A stretch of DNA of 64,000 nucleotides from Streptomyces sp. MA5143a (GTDB taxonomy: Bacteria > Actinomycetota > Actinomycetes > Streptomycetales > Streptomycetaceae). The DNA is taken from NCBI RefSeq assembly GCF_900290235.1, contig NZ_OLMK01000028.1, positions 186,001 through 250,000 of the forward strand. The letters run 5' to 3'. The notes under the pieces were generated by a model. The model saw nothing but the letters and a program-made list of their open reading frames with translations, ran no database searches and was not told the DNA's origin. The stretch's first letter is position 1. Each line of letters opens with the position of its first letter. A program made the position numbers and the translations under genes. Shown here one piece after another: positions 1 to 7,609 of the stretch.

Positions 1-1
1 C

Positions 2-520
2 CTCCACGGCACGAAGACCTACGTCCACGAACTGTGGGAGGACCTCGGCGGCCGCCTCCCGGACGTCCTGGTCGTCCCCGTGGGCAACGGCACACTGCTG
101 CTCGGCGCCGCTCTCGCCGTCGCCGAACTCCACGCGGCGGGCCTGATCGACCGCCGGCCGGCCCTGTACGCCGTCCAGTCGGCGGCGGTCGCCCCCCTGG
201 CCCACGCGTGGGCCGAGGGTGCGGACGACCTCGTCGGCACCACCCCCATGGCGCCGACCCACGCCGAGGGCATCGCCATCCCGCGCCCGCCCCGGGCCCG
301 CCAGATCCTGCGGGCCGTACGGGACTCCGGCGGCAGGTTCCTCACCGCCACCGAGGACCAACTCCGCCACGCCCAGCGCGATCTCGCCTCCCGGGGCCTG
401 TTCGTCGAGGCGACGGGGGTGGCCTGCTGGGCCGCCGTACGGGAGGGGGCACTGGGGACCCGCACAGCGGTGGTCCCGCTGTGCGGGGCGGGGCTGAAGT
501 CGGGGGTGGCGGGGAACTGA
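2..520 (+). CDS. PLP-dependent enzyme (fold type II, threonine synthase/cysteine synthase-like), C-terminal part
   Basis: The gene enters from the left edge, and 172 residues plus the stop are visible. It starts in frame inside the catalytic domain. The stretch 'VPVGNGTLL' matches the glycine-rich loop that holds the PLP phosphate in the TrpB/threonine synthase/cysteine synthase superfamily. A further 'EATGVACWAAV' segment near the end fits the usual S/ATG-containing C-terminal part of that fold. The PLP lysine lies outside the window, so the exact substrate cannot be told. No partner gene lies downstream; a MarR gene converges on it after about 20 nt. Family assignment is good, function within the family open (threonine synthase-like, cysteate synthase-like or a deaminase). 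Confidence 0.75.
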   Translation, partial: LHGTKTYVHELWEDLGGRLPDVLVVPVGNGTLLLGAALAVAELHAAGLIDRRPALYAVQSAAVAPLAHAWAEGADDLVGTTPMAPTHAEGIAIPRPPRARQILRAVRDSGGRFLTATEDQLRHAQRDLASRGLFVEATGVACWAAVREGALGTRTAVVPLCGAGLKSGVAGN

Positions 521-539
521 GGGGGCACCGGCCACGGGG

Positions 540-1025
540 TCAGCGGGGCGGCCTGACCTCGCGGCGCCGGACGGCCGCGGCGCCCCCGAGGGTGTCGAGG
601 AGGTCGGCGAGCAGAGTGCGCGCGGCATCGAGGGCCGGGGCGCCGAAGCGCTGCCGGAGGCGCTCCTCCAGCACCGCCCGCGCACGGCGGGCGGCGGCGA
701 CGGCTTCGTGGCCGCGCGGTGTGAGCGTGACGCGCCGGACGCGGGCGTCCTGGGTGTCGGGCAGGCGTTCGGCGTAGCCGAGGCGCTCCAGTTCGGCGAC
801 CGCCTTGGAGGCGCCCTGCTGGGTCATGTCCAGCTTCTCGGCCAGCTCGCCGATGGTCGGCCGGGCGTGGAGGAGGTGCTGGAAGACATAGCCGTGGGAC
901 ACGCGCAGGTCGGGGAAGCCGAGGCCGGCGAGTTCGTCCTGGACGGTGGAGGCGGCGGCGAGGCCGGCGAAGAGGGCGAGGGTGCCGGTGTCGAGGTCCC
1001 GCGGGTCGAGTGACTGCTGCTGCAT
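540..1025 (-). CDS. MarR-family transcriptional regulator
   Basis: This 161-aa protein has the MarR winged-helix layout: a helical dimerisation N-terminus, a recognition region ('TIGELAEKLDMTQQGASKAVAELERLGY', residues about 55-82), and a wing with 'RLPDTQDARVRRVTLTPRG'. The first in-frame ATG lies upstream at 1076, but starting there would put the coding region over the divergent promoter. The ATG at 1025 gives the standard MarR length. It is divergent from the SnoaL-like gene at 1091, and the 65 nt between them contain a near-perfect 26-bp palindrome. By analogy with other MarR divergons it probably represses itself and the neighbour; the ligand is unknown. Confidence 0.9.
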   Translation of the reverse strand: MQQQSLDPRDLDTGTLALFAGLAAASTVQDELAGLGFPDLRVSHGYVFQHLLHARPTIGELAEKLDMTQQGASKAVAELERLGYAERLPDTQDARVRRVTLTPRGHEAVAAARRARAVLEERLRQRFGAPALDAARTLLADLLDTLGGAAAVRRREVRPPR

Positions 1026-1054
1026 GGGCCCACTCTGCCATTGGACAACCCCGA

Positions 1055-1090
1055 TTGTGCAACCAAAGTTGTACAACTAAGGTTGTGGAC
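1055..1090 (+). promoter_or_regulatory. Promoter of the SnoaL-like gene with embedded MarR-type operator (palindrome 1060-1085)
   Basis: A -35-like TTGTGC (1055-1060), a 17-nt spacer and a -10-like TAAGGT (1078-1083) precede the ATG at 1091 by 7 nt, which suggests a leaderless mRNA. CAACC (1060-1064) pairs with GGTTG (1081-1085) around a perfect 12-bp core AGTTGTACAACT (1067-1078). Only the AA/AA steps between core and outer arms break the symmetry. The palindrome covers the spacer and -10 box, so a bound MarR dimer would block polymerase. Operator function is inferred from position and symmetry. Confidence 0.75.
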
Positions 1091-1516
1091 ATGCCGGAGT
1101 TCTCTGAGCACCCCGATGTCCGTACCGCCGTCCGCTACCACCGGGCGGTGTCCCGCTTCGCCCCGGCCGAGGAACTCGCCGCCTTCTTCCACCCGGACGC
1201 CGTCCATACGCAACTGCCCAACGCCCTCTTCCCGGACGGCACCGTCCGCCCGCTGCCCGACCTGATCGCCGCGTCGCGGCAGGGTCGGTCCATGCTCGCC
1301 GACCAGCACTTCGAAGTGATCAACGCGGTGGCCTCGGGCACCCAGGTCGCCCTGGAGGTCACCTGGTCCGGCACGCTGGCCGTACCCGTCGGCGACCTGG
1401 CCGCGGGGCAGGTGCTGCGCGCCCACATCGCGACGTTCCTCGAGTTCCGCGACGGAAGGATCACCGCCCAGCGCAACTACGACTGCTACGAGCGGCTGCG
1501 CCCCGCGACGGACTGA
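1091..1516 (+). CDS. SnoaL-like / NTF2-fold protein
   Basis: This 141-aa protein has the cone-shaped NTF2/SnoaL pattern: an N-terminal helix with 'AAFFHPDAVHTQLP', a basic 'LIAASRQGRSMLADQHFEV' helix, and alternating beta strands ending in 'ATFLEFRDGRITAQRNYDCYERL'. The family includes polyketide cyclases, steroid isomerases and many small-molecule-binding proteins of unknown role. The 'HIATFLEFRDGRI' strand is characteristic of SnoaL_2-type members. It lies opposite the MarR gene and starts immediately downstream of the palindromic operator, so it is probably induced by the MarR ligand. The start is fixed by the promoter; an upstream frame extension would overlap the operator and MarR gene. 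Substrate unknown. Confidence 0.85.
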   Translation: MPEFSEHPDVRTAVRYHRAVSRFAPAEELAAFFHPDAVHTQLPNALFPDGTVRPLPDLIAASRQGRSMLADQHFEVINAVASGTQVALEVTWSGTLAVPVGDLAAGQVLRAHIATFLEFRDGRITAQRNYDCYERLRPATD

Positions 1517-1669
1517 CGCCCCCACGCCCGCTCAAGCTCGCGCTCACGCGTCGAACACCGTCGCCCGCGCCCGCTTCTCCCAGGTCCAGCGCGGCCAGGA
1601 TCAGCGCCGCCGCCTATGCGGAGGCGTGCGGACGGCGGTGCCGGGCGGGCGGGGCCTCGGGGACTGGCC

Positions 1670-1843
1670 CTAGAACGCCACGAACCACAGCAGGGCGAGG
1701 GCCCCCGCCCCGGCCGCCGTCATCAGCATGTTGCTGCGCTTGTGGCCCAGCCAGAGCAGGAGTACCGCGGCGGCGACCGCCAGCACCCGCACCTCACCGT
1801 TGAACACGAGCAGCACCCCGAGAATCGCCAACGCCACCCACAT
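1670..1843 (-). CDS. Small two-helix membrane protein (57 aa)
   Basis: A 57-residue ORF begins 'MWVALAILGVLLVF' and is nearly all hydrophobic. There are about three short hydrophobic stretches separated by 'NGEVR' and 'GHKRSN'. A strong ribosome binding site (GGAGGGGG, 7-8 nt upstream) decides the start. A much longer reading frame runs through it from the arabinofuranosidase region, but that is a shadow of the secreted enzyme on the same strand. No enzymatic motif is present. It may be a small structural membrane protein of the type common in Streptomyces; function unknown. Confidence 0.6.
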   Translation of the reverse strand: MWVALAILGVLLVFNGEVRVLAVAAAVLLLWLGHKRSNMLMTAAGAGALALLWFVAF

Positions 1844-1971
1844 GAGTCCCCCTCCCCCGACCTGCCGGTCCCCCTCCCCGAGGGCTGCCCGCGCGGAGAG
1901 ATCGACATCCCCCGAACCACCGCGATCCGGGCGCACTCGGAGGGGGCGCGGCGCGTTGCGGGCGCGTGGCC

Positions 1972-3348
1972 TCAGTACCAGACGGAGAACGTGGCGTCGG
2001 CTCTGCCGGTGGCGGAGGAGATCGGGTCGATGCGCAGCGCGTAGTCGAAGTGCCGGATGTAGCGGTCCGGGTAGTTGTGGGAGCGGAACGACGACCAGGA
2101 GGGGTCGGCGAGTCCGGCGGTCTTGTGGAAGGTGGCGTCCTGGGCGAACCGGGTGGTGCCGTCGTTGGTGTCCAGTCGCAGCTGGTAGTAGGCGTGCCGT
2201 AGGTAGCGGGTCGGCTGGTTGACGGACTGGAAGGAGACGCCGGAGGAGTCGGCCAGCCCCGGCACCAGCTTCCACTGCGAGTCGGTGTAGGGGTCGAACG
2301 GGTACGGGTCGATGCGGCCGAGGGAGTCGACCTGTCGCCAGTATCTGTCGGGGAAGTTGTAGGACTTCAGCCGGTTCCAGGCAGGCTTGCCCCACTTGAC
2401 GATCATGTTGTCGTACACCCTCTGGGGGATCGGCTTGATGTCGGCGTGCTTGGAGTTCAGCGGCTGGGTGTAGACGCGCCGGTCGGTGGCGGTCCAGGTG
2501 CCGGTGGAGAGGTCGTTGGTCTGGTAGGCGTAGAAGAGCGCGTTGGCGTCGCCCCACAGGTACCAGGTGCCGGCGGCCTCGGCGAGGATCGGGCCCTCGA
2601 TGCCTCCTTGCGGCGCCAGGCCCGAGGTGAACTGGGTGAAGCTGCCGGGCGCGAGGGAGGTGGACCTCGCACCGACCAGGCTGTTGCGGCCCTTGTAGTA
2701 CAGGTAGTTGACGCCGTTCACGTCCTTGGCCAGGGTGCCGTCGATGATGTCGTAGCCCGGGTCGAAGAAGACCTGCGGTGCCGTCACGGTCTGGAAGTCC
2801 GTCGTGTAGTTGACCATGATCACGTTGTGTCCGCTGCTGTTCACGGCCGAGTAGGTGAGGGCGTACTGGCCGCGGGAGGGGTCCCAGAAGGCCTCGGGCG
2901 CCCAGGTGTGGGTGGCCATGTCGTGCAGTTTCAGCAGGCGGTAGTTGTCGAAGGAGCGCAGGTCGGCGGAGTCCCAGACGTGGATGTACGGGGTCTTCCT
3001 GGTCCAGTCGGTGCCCTTCAGGTTGGTCGCCATGACGACGAAGGTGCCGTCCTGCTTGGGCAGGATGAAGGGGTCGCGCAGACCGCCGTCGCCCGCGGTC
3101 GGGGTGACGACGGGGTTGTTCTGGTTCAGCGGCATCCACTGCAGCGCGTCGGTGCTGACGGCGAGGTGCAGGCCGTAGTCCGTGCCGAGGTTTCTCGGTG
3201 ACTGGGTGAAGTACGCCATGACGAACGGGGAGGTCGTCGCGGCGATCGCCGACTGGCTGCCGAGGGACAGCACGCCGGTGGTGGACAGCGGCACGGCCGC
3301 GGCCATGCCGAGGAAGAGCCGGCGCGAGGGAAGGGGTGTTGCGCTCAT
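1972..3348 (-). CDS. Secreted GH43-like glycosidase with C-terminal AbfB (CBM42) arabinose-binding repeats
   Basis: The protein has 458 aa. An N-terminal signal with twin arginines ('SRRLFLGMAAAVP') indicates Tat or Sec export. Residues about 35-310 look like the five-bladed propeller of GH43/62/68-type enzymes: 'GLRDPFI' (blade I with the catalytic base Asp), 'WAPEAFWDP' and 'IEGPIL' (candidate acid Glu). The last 140 residues carry AbfB beta-trefoil repeats ('PTRYLRHAYYQLRLD', 'PDRYIRHFDYALRID'), which bind arabinofuranose side chains. The start at 3348 has a GGAGG site 8 nt upstream; the longer frame would read through the leader. It probably acts on arabinan or arabinoxylan outside the cell. 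It is grouped with two other AbfB-domain enzymes on the same strand, each with its own leader. Confidence 0.88.
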   Translation of the reverse strand: MSATPLPSRRLFLGMAAAVPLSTTGVLSLGSQSAIAATTSPFVMAYFTQSPRNLGTDYGLHLAVSTDALQWMPLNQNNPVVTPTAGDGGLRDPFILPKQDGTFVVMATNLKGTDWTRKTPYIHVWDSADLRSFDNYRLLKLHDMATHTWAPEAFWDPSRGQYALTYSAVNSSGHNVIMVNYTTDFQTVTAPQVFFDPGYDIIDGTLAKDVNGVNYLYYKGRNSLVGARSTSLAPGSFTQFTSGLAPQGGIEGPILAEAAGTWYLWGDANALFYAYQTNDLSTGTWTATDRRVYTQPLNSKHADIKPIPQRVYDNMIVKWGKPAWNRLKSYNFPDRYWRQVDSLGRIDPYPFDPYTDSQWKLVPGLADSSGVSFQSVNQPTRYLRHAYYQLRLDTNDGTTRFAQDATFHKTAGLADPSWSSFRSHNYPDRYIRHFDYALRIDPISSATGRADATFSVWY

Positions 3349-3388
3349 CTGGTGCCTCCGGGGCGTGGGGGAGGTGCGGGCGGATCCA

Positions 3389-3428
3389 GAACCGTGGGCG
3401 GCCCCGGCCCGGAGCCGCCCACGGGTTC
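3389..3428 (-). terminator. Rho-independent-type hairpin after the GH54 gene
   Basis: Left arm GAACCGTGGGCGGC (3389-3402) pairs with GCCGCCCACGGGTTC (3414-3428) with one bulged G and an 11-nt loop. It lies 10 nt past the stop of the GH54 gene at 3438, without a T-run, as is usual in Streptomyces. It also separates this gene from the next start at 3348. Confidence 0.7.
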
Positions 3429-3437
3429 GGTCACTCG

Positions 3438-5006
3438 TCAGTTCCAGGGAGCCGCGGTGAGCCAGCTGGTGTCCTGGGCCCACGACCTCGTGTTGTCCCA
3501 GGTGTTGGTGCCGCCGTTGCCGGCGATGTAGGCCGTGTAGTTGTAGTGGCGGAGGTACTTGGTCGGGAAGTTGACCGACTGGAAGGAGGTGCCGACGCCG
3601 CTGTTGCCCGCGGTGGGACAGAAGGTGGCGTCCTTCGCGAACGAGCTGCCGCCGCCGTCGGTGTTCAGGTACAGCTGGTAGTTGGAGTGGCGCAGGAACT
3701 GGCCGGGCTTGTCGGCGGACTCGAAGGACAGGCAGGAGGTGTTGGCCAGTCCGGCCCGGACGATCCAGGTCGCGTTGGCCTTGTCGGTGGCCGAGCTGGC
3801 GGAGTTGATGCTGGAGATGACGACCTTGGTGTCGGCCGTGTTGTGCCGCAGGTAGTGCGTGGTGCAGCAGGGCGAGGTGGTGGCCTGCAGGGAGACCCGC
3901 GAGCCGGGGGTGAGGGTTCCGGTGCTGGTCGAGCCGCTGTTGTAGCCGGCGGCGGTGATGTTGGCCTGGACGGCGTTCTCGGTGGCGTCCGAGGGGTAGC
4001 CCGCGGTCATGACGCCCTCGTAGAAGGTGCCTTGGCCGGTGTTGCTGTTGTCACCGCCGATGCCGAGGATGATCGCGCCCTGCTTCTTCATCGGGTTGTA
4101 GCCGCCGGCGGTGGGGCGTATGCCGTCGTAGAAGGTGGACAGGCTGCCCGACTGGGCGTTGCCGCCGCGGATGGCCCAGTGGTTCGGCTCGCCCTTGACG
4201 ATGGCGGTCGTGAACCGGTGGTTGATGGTGGGGTCGCCCGCGTTCACTCCGCGGTTGACCCCGGAGAACAGGCCGTTCTCCAGGTCGGCCATGATCCAGG
4301 GGCCGGTGCCGCTGCCGGAGCCCCAGCCCGAGCTGGTGCCGAAGTAGATGGCCTCCATGGTGCCGTTGCCGTCGTCGTTGCCGGTCGTCTCGGCGTTGCC
4401 GTAGTCGAAGCAGCAGCCGCCGTTGACGTGCGTGCCGTCGAAGATGGCGTACATGCCCTCGGGCTGGTCGCCGGTGGCGATGCCGTTGGTGTTGTTGTTG
4501 CGGTAGCCGGTGCCGGGGGCGACATAGACGCCGTACGCCTTGTGGCCGCCGACCGTGATCGGCGCCTCGAAGGCGTTGGCGAGGTTGTCGTTCCCGCCCT
4601 CGGCCGGGCCGGGCCAGTACCCCTTGAGCGCCCGGGTGAGCTTGTTGCCCTTGCCTGACTGGTCGTAGATGACGCTGATGACGCAGCTGGTGTTCGCGCA
4701 GAAGGAGTCCTGCTGCGCGGCGTCGGCGACACCTCCGGCGGTCAGCGGGCCGATGTCCTTGGTCGCCTCGTCGGAGGCGCGCTGCACCTGGTACAGCGGG
4801 CCGTTGTACGTCCCGTACAGGGCGCGGGTGGTGCTGTGCGCGGCGACGCAGGGGGTGTTGCCCGCGGCGTAGATGTCGCACGGCCCCTGGGTGGCGGCCT
4901 GCGAGGGGGTGGCCGTGGCGGTGAGCAGACCGGCGGCGAGCGCGGCGGTGGCACCTGCCGCGAGCAACGCGCGTCTGACACTGCGTATCCACGGTGGCTT
5001 GATCAT
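3438..5006 (-). CDS. abfB: Alpha-L-arabinofuranosidase B (GH54) with CBM42
   Basis: This is a 522-aa exported enzyme that removes alpha-L-arabinofuranosyl residues from arabinoxylan and arabinan. After a Sec signal peptide (about 35 residues, ending 'TPSQA'), the GH54 catalytic domain opens with 'GPCDIYAAGNTPCVAAHSTTR', the family hallmark. 'GNGTMEAIYFG' holds the Glu that corresponds to the known GH54 nucleophile, and 'LGIGGDNSN' holds the Asp that corresponds to the acid/base. The paired cysteines 'GGCCFDYGN' are the vicinal disulfide of the family. The C-terminal 160 residues are an AbfB trefoil ('HYLRHNT', 'QFLRHSNY', 'KYLRHYNY'). The start at 5006 has AGGAG 7 nt upstream; the ATG at 5021 has no such site. 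Confidence 0.95.
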   Translation of the reverse strand: MIKPPWIRSVRRALLAAGATAALAAGLLTATATPSQAATQGPCDIYAAGNTPCVAAHSTTRALYGTYNGPLYQVQRASDEATKDIGPLTAGGVADAAQQDSFCANTSCVISVIYDQSGKGNKLTRALKGYWPGPAEGGNDNLANAFEAPITVGGHKAYGVYVAPGTGYRNNNTNGIATGDQPEGMYAIFDGTHVNGGCCFDYGNAETTGNDDGNGTMEAIYFGTSSGWGSGSGTGPWIMADLENGLFSGVNRGVNAGDPTINHRFTTAIVKGEPNHWAIRGGNAQSGSLSTFYDGIRPTAGGYNPMKKQGAIILGIGGDNSNTGQGTFYEGVMTAGYPSDATENAVQANITAAGYNSGSTSTGTLTPGSRVSLQATTSPCCTTHYLRHNTADTKVVISSINSASSATDKANATWIVRAGLANTSCLSFESADKPGQFLRHSNYQLYLNTDGGGSSFAKDATFCPTAGNSGVGTSFQSVNFPTKYLRHYNYTAYIAGNGGTNTWDNTRSWAQDTSWLTAAPWN

Positions 5007-5097
5007 GCAGGGCTCCTTCATCAGGCGGGTGTGAGGGTGAGCGGACGTGTGCCTGTTTGTTCGGCCGTGCGGATGTGGGGGGTTGCGGTGGCGCCTC

Positions 5098-5129
5098 GGT
5101 GCCGGCGCCGAACTGGAGGCGCCGGCACC
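5098..5129 (-). terminator. Hairpin terminator after the second GH43-like gene
   Basis: A perfect 12-bp stem, GGTGCCGGCGCC (5098-5109) with GGCGCCGGCACC (5118-5129), encloses an 8-nt loop. It begins 15 nt beyond the stop of the minus-strand gene ending at 5144, and there is no T-run. It isolates this gene from the GH54 gene, so the three glycosidases are probably separate transcripts. Confidence 0.75.
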
Positions 5130-5143
5130 CCTGGCGACGGGGG

Positions 5144-6571
5144 TCAGTTCGTCACACGGAAGGTGGCGTCACCGCGGGCTGTCGCGGTGGTGATCGGGTC
5201 GAGGCGCAGCTGGTAGGCGTAGTGGCGGATGTAGCGGTCGGGGAAGTTGTACGACTGGAACGACGACCAGGTGGAGTCGGCGAGGCCGGCGACCTTGCGG
5301 AAGGTGGCGTCCGCGGCGAACTGGCTGCTGCCGTCGTTGAGGGCGAGCTGGAAGTCGTAGCTGGCGTGGCGCAGGAAGTAGCCGGGGTGGGCCACCGACT
5401 CGAAGGAGACGGTGCCGGTGCCTGCCAGGCCGGGCCTGATCCGGAACTGGGAGTCCTCGACGGGGGTGACGTTCGGGTCGATGCGCACGTCGAAGTCGAG
5501 CTGGCGCACGTACCGGTCCTGGAAGTTGTACGACTGGAGCCGCTGCGCGGGGCTGTTGGGCCAGCGGGAGAGCACACGGCTCTCCTCGGCTGCCGTGAGG
5601 GTCATGATCGCGCCGTGGCGCTTGGCGGTGCCGCCCATGTCGTAGGTGGTCGTCGGCTGAGGCCGGTAGGTGCTGACGTCGAACGGGTTGGTCGTCAGGA
5701 TCGGCCTGTACTCGCGTACGCCCTGCGGGTTGTTGTAGTCGATGTAGAGGGCCCATTCGTCGCGGTCCCTGAACTTCATCCAGACCGGGCCTTCGACCAC
5801 GTTGCCGGTGAGGCCGATGCTGGAGAGGTTGCCGAGGTTGGTCCACGTCCCGAGGATCGAGTTGCTGCCCTCGACGTTGTTCTGCCCGTCGCCGGAGACC
5901 CTCAGGTAGCGGTAGGGGCCTGTGCCGTCGGGCACCTCGGTCATCTGGGTGTCGACGACCGGGGTGCTGCCGGGCGGGTCGATCCAGATCTGCGGGGTCG
6001 TGATGGTGCGGAAGTCCTTGGTACGGGCGGAGTAGATGCGGTACTTGAAGATGCCGTTCACCGAGGCGTTGGTCGCCCAGTACAGGACGTAGTCGTTGGT
6101 CTCGGGGTTCCAGATCGCCTCCGGCGCCCACGCGTTCTTTCCGCCGGGGATCAGTCCGGCGGCGCTCAGCAGCCACGGCTTCGACCAGGTCACCAGGTCG
6201 GTCGACTCCCACACCACGAAGTTGGGGCTGCCGTTGGTGTACGTCGAGCCGCAGCGGATGCACAGGTCGGTCGCGATGATCCAGTACTTGCTGCCGTCGG
6301 GGGAGCGCACCAGTGCGGGGTCGCGCACCCCCTTCGTGCCGATCTTGGAGTTGAGGATCGGCGCTCCGCCGTTGAGGTCGTTCCAGTGCATGCCGTCCGC
6401 GCTGTGCGCGAGGTACAGCATCTGACCGGTCGCGGAGTCGCCGGTGAAGTGCACCATCAGATAGCCGGGGTCGGCGGCGGCCGCCCGCTGGGGCGTAGTC
6501 AGGGCTTGCCCGGTGAAGAGGAGGCAGACGGCGAGCAATATCACCGTCAGCCGGGCGCGGAGCGCAGACAT
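5144..6571 (-). CDS. Secreted GH43-like glycosidase with C-terminal AbfB (CBM42) repeats
   Basis: A 475-aa exported protein with a Sec signal (hydrophobic 'LTVILLAVCLLFTGQAL', cleavage near 'RAAAA'). The catalytic part resembles a GH43-type propeller: 'GVRDPALVRS' (candidate base Asp), 'NAWAPEAIWNPE' and 'VVEGPVWMKF' (candidate acid Glu). It is followed by three AbfB repeats ('DRYVRQLDFDVRID', 'GYFLRHASYDFQLA', 'DRYIRHYAYQLRLD'). The start at 6571 has AGGAGATC 3-9 nt upstream, and longer frames are not preceded by a site. The overall plan matches the gene at 1972, but sequence similarity in the catalytic half is modest, so this is not a recent duplicate. Likely an exo-arabinofuranosidase or arabinanase; exact specificity cannot be read from sequence. 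Confidence 0.88.
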   Translation of the reverse strand: MSALRARLTVILLAVCLLFTGQALTTPQRAAAADPGYLMVHFTGDSATGQMLYLAHSADGMHWNDLNGGAPILNSKIGTKGVRDPALVRSPDGSKYWIIATDLCIRCGSTYTNGSPNFVVWESTDLVTWSKPWLLSAAGLIPGGKNAWAPEAIWNPETNDYVLYWATNASVNGIFKYRIYSARTKDFRTITTPQIWIDPPGSTPVVDTQMTEVPDGTGPYRYLRVSGDGQNNVEGSNSILGTWTNLGNLSSIGLTGNVVEGPVWMKFRDRDEWALYIDYNNPQGVREYRPILTTNPFDVSTYRPQPTTTYDMGGTAKRHGAIMTLTAAEESRVLSRWPNSPAQRLQSYNFQDRYVRQLDFDVRIDPNVTPVEDSQFRIRPGLAGTGTVSFESVAHPGYFLRHASYDFQLALNDGSSQFAADATFRKVAGLADSTWSSFQSYNFPDRYIRHYAYQLRLDPITTATARGDATFRVTN

Positions 6572-7222
6572 GGGATCTCCTGTCGTGTGCGGGTGGCCAC
6601 CGCCGGGCGGAGGGGGAGCGGGGTGGCGGGGGAACGTGGTCTCGGAACGGGCGGGACAGGACCCGGCCCCCGCGCTGACCGGAAGGACGAATCCGAACGA
6701 CGGTGGGTCACCGCTTGGCCCCATGGCGCCGTGGTGACGGCGGGTCAGGGGGCGCGAGCACACGCATCAGCACAGGTGGAGCGCGGTTGCGGGACGGGGC
6801 CGGGAGTCTGTCCTTCTCAGCGCCCGTGCGGGCGTTTCGGATGGGCGGCGCTTGAACCGGAAGCCTTCATGGCCAACTCACTGTCCGATCAGGCATGTTG
6901 AACGACATATCGAACACTGTTCGCGAAATCGGGCAGAGGCTAAATCCGGAAAAGAGGGCGCGTCAATACATCCGACACATCCGATCCTTCGAACGCCACA
7001 GATGAGCGATCCGGCACTCACCTGGCCCCCAGGGCGCGGCTCGGGACGGGAGACGCGAGGCGGCACGTCCGGCCACGACGGAGGGGCCACGAGCCGCACA
7101 GGACCGACCGCGACCGGCCGAAATCGAAACCCGCCAAACCCCCATGAACCGGACTCGAACGGGGCGCGGCAGCGCGGAGAAATCCGTGGCACATCGGCGG
7201 GCCCTGTGACGAGACTGCCCGG
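6572..7222. other. Intergenic leader region between the GH43-like gene and the CPCC gene, with a 13-bp palindrome
   Basis: These 651 bases hold no convincing gene. A GTCACC...GGTGAC inverted pair lies near 6707-6738. Farther up, CGAACACTGTTCG (6911-6923) is a perfect palindrome around one central base, with a further TTGAAC half-like element at 6898-6903. The base composition is visibly more A/T-rich around 6895-6960, as in promoters. This may be the operator of a sugar-responsive regulator for the glycosidase gene, but no regulator gene is nearby. The rest shows nothing I can name. Confidence 0.4.
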
Positions 7223-7609
7223 ATGAGCGCCTCCTCCCCCTACCCCTGCCCCTGCTGCGGGCATCAAGTGCTGGAAGCGATGCCCGGCTCGTACGAGATC
7301 TGCCCCGTCTGCTTCTGGGAGGACGACGGGGTCCAGTTCCGCTGGCCGACCATGGCCGGCGGCGCGAACAACGTCTCCCTGGTCGATGCCCAGCGCAACT
7401 ACCGGGCCTTCGGCGCCTGCGAGCAGCGCAGCCGACCGCACGTCCGCCCACCGGCCGAGGACGAGCCGCTCGACCCCGCATGGCGCCCCATCGACCTGAC
7501 GCGCGACTCCTTCGAGGACTGGGACGACCCGGACCGGCCGCCGTGGCCCGACGACCGCTCGGTGCTCTGCTGGTGGCTCCCCACGTTCTGGCGCCGGGAC
7601 CGACCATGA
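7223..7609 (+). CDS. CPCC cysteine-rich domain protein
   Basis: This 128-aa protein begins with 'YPCPCCGHQVLEA' followed by 'YEICPVCFWEDDGVQF', the signature of the Cys_rich_CPCC family (two CPxC-type knuckles, probably binding zinc). The second half is Trp/Pro/Asp-rich ('DRPPWPDD', 'LCWWLPTFW'). The family is scattered in accessory regions and in polymorphic toxin or immunity neighbourhoods, but its biochemical role is not established. Its stop overlaps the ATG of the HEAT gene (ATGA at 7606-7609), so the two are translated together and may act as a pair. Confidence 0.85.
   Translation: MSASSPYPCPCCGHQVLEAMPGSYEICPVCFWEDDGVQFRWPTMAGGANNVSLVDAQRNYRAFGACEQRSRPHVRPPAEDEPLDPAWRPIDLTRDSFEDWDDPDRPPWPDDRSVLCWWLPTFWRRDRP

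Noticed and set aside
3336..6901. Long reading frames of several hundred codons on the plus strand opposite the glycosidases
   Set aside because: They are antisense shadows of high-GC codon bias, with Val/Gly/Ala/Arg-rich composition and no domain.
6908..6925. LexA/SOS box TCGAAC-N-GTTCG upstream of the glycosidase gene
   Set aside because: The actinobacterial SOS box needs four bases between GAAC and GTTC; here there are three, and no DNA-repair gene is next to it.
7480..7605. An earlier start for the HEAT protein inside the CPCC gene
   Set aside because: The extension is Pro/Arg/Gly-rich without a ribosome site; ATG at 7606 gives the typical coupled overlap.
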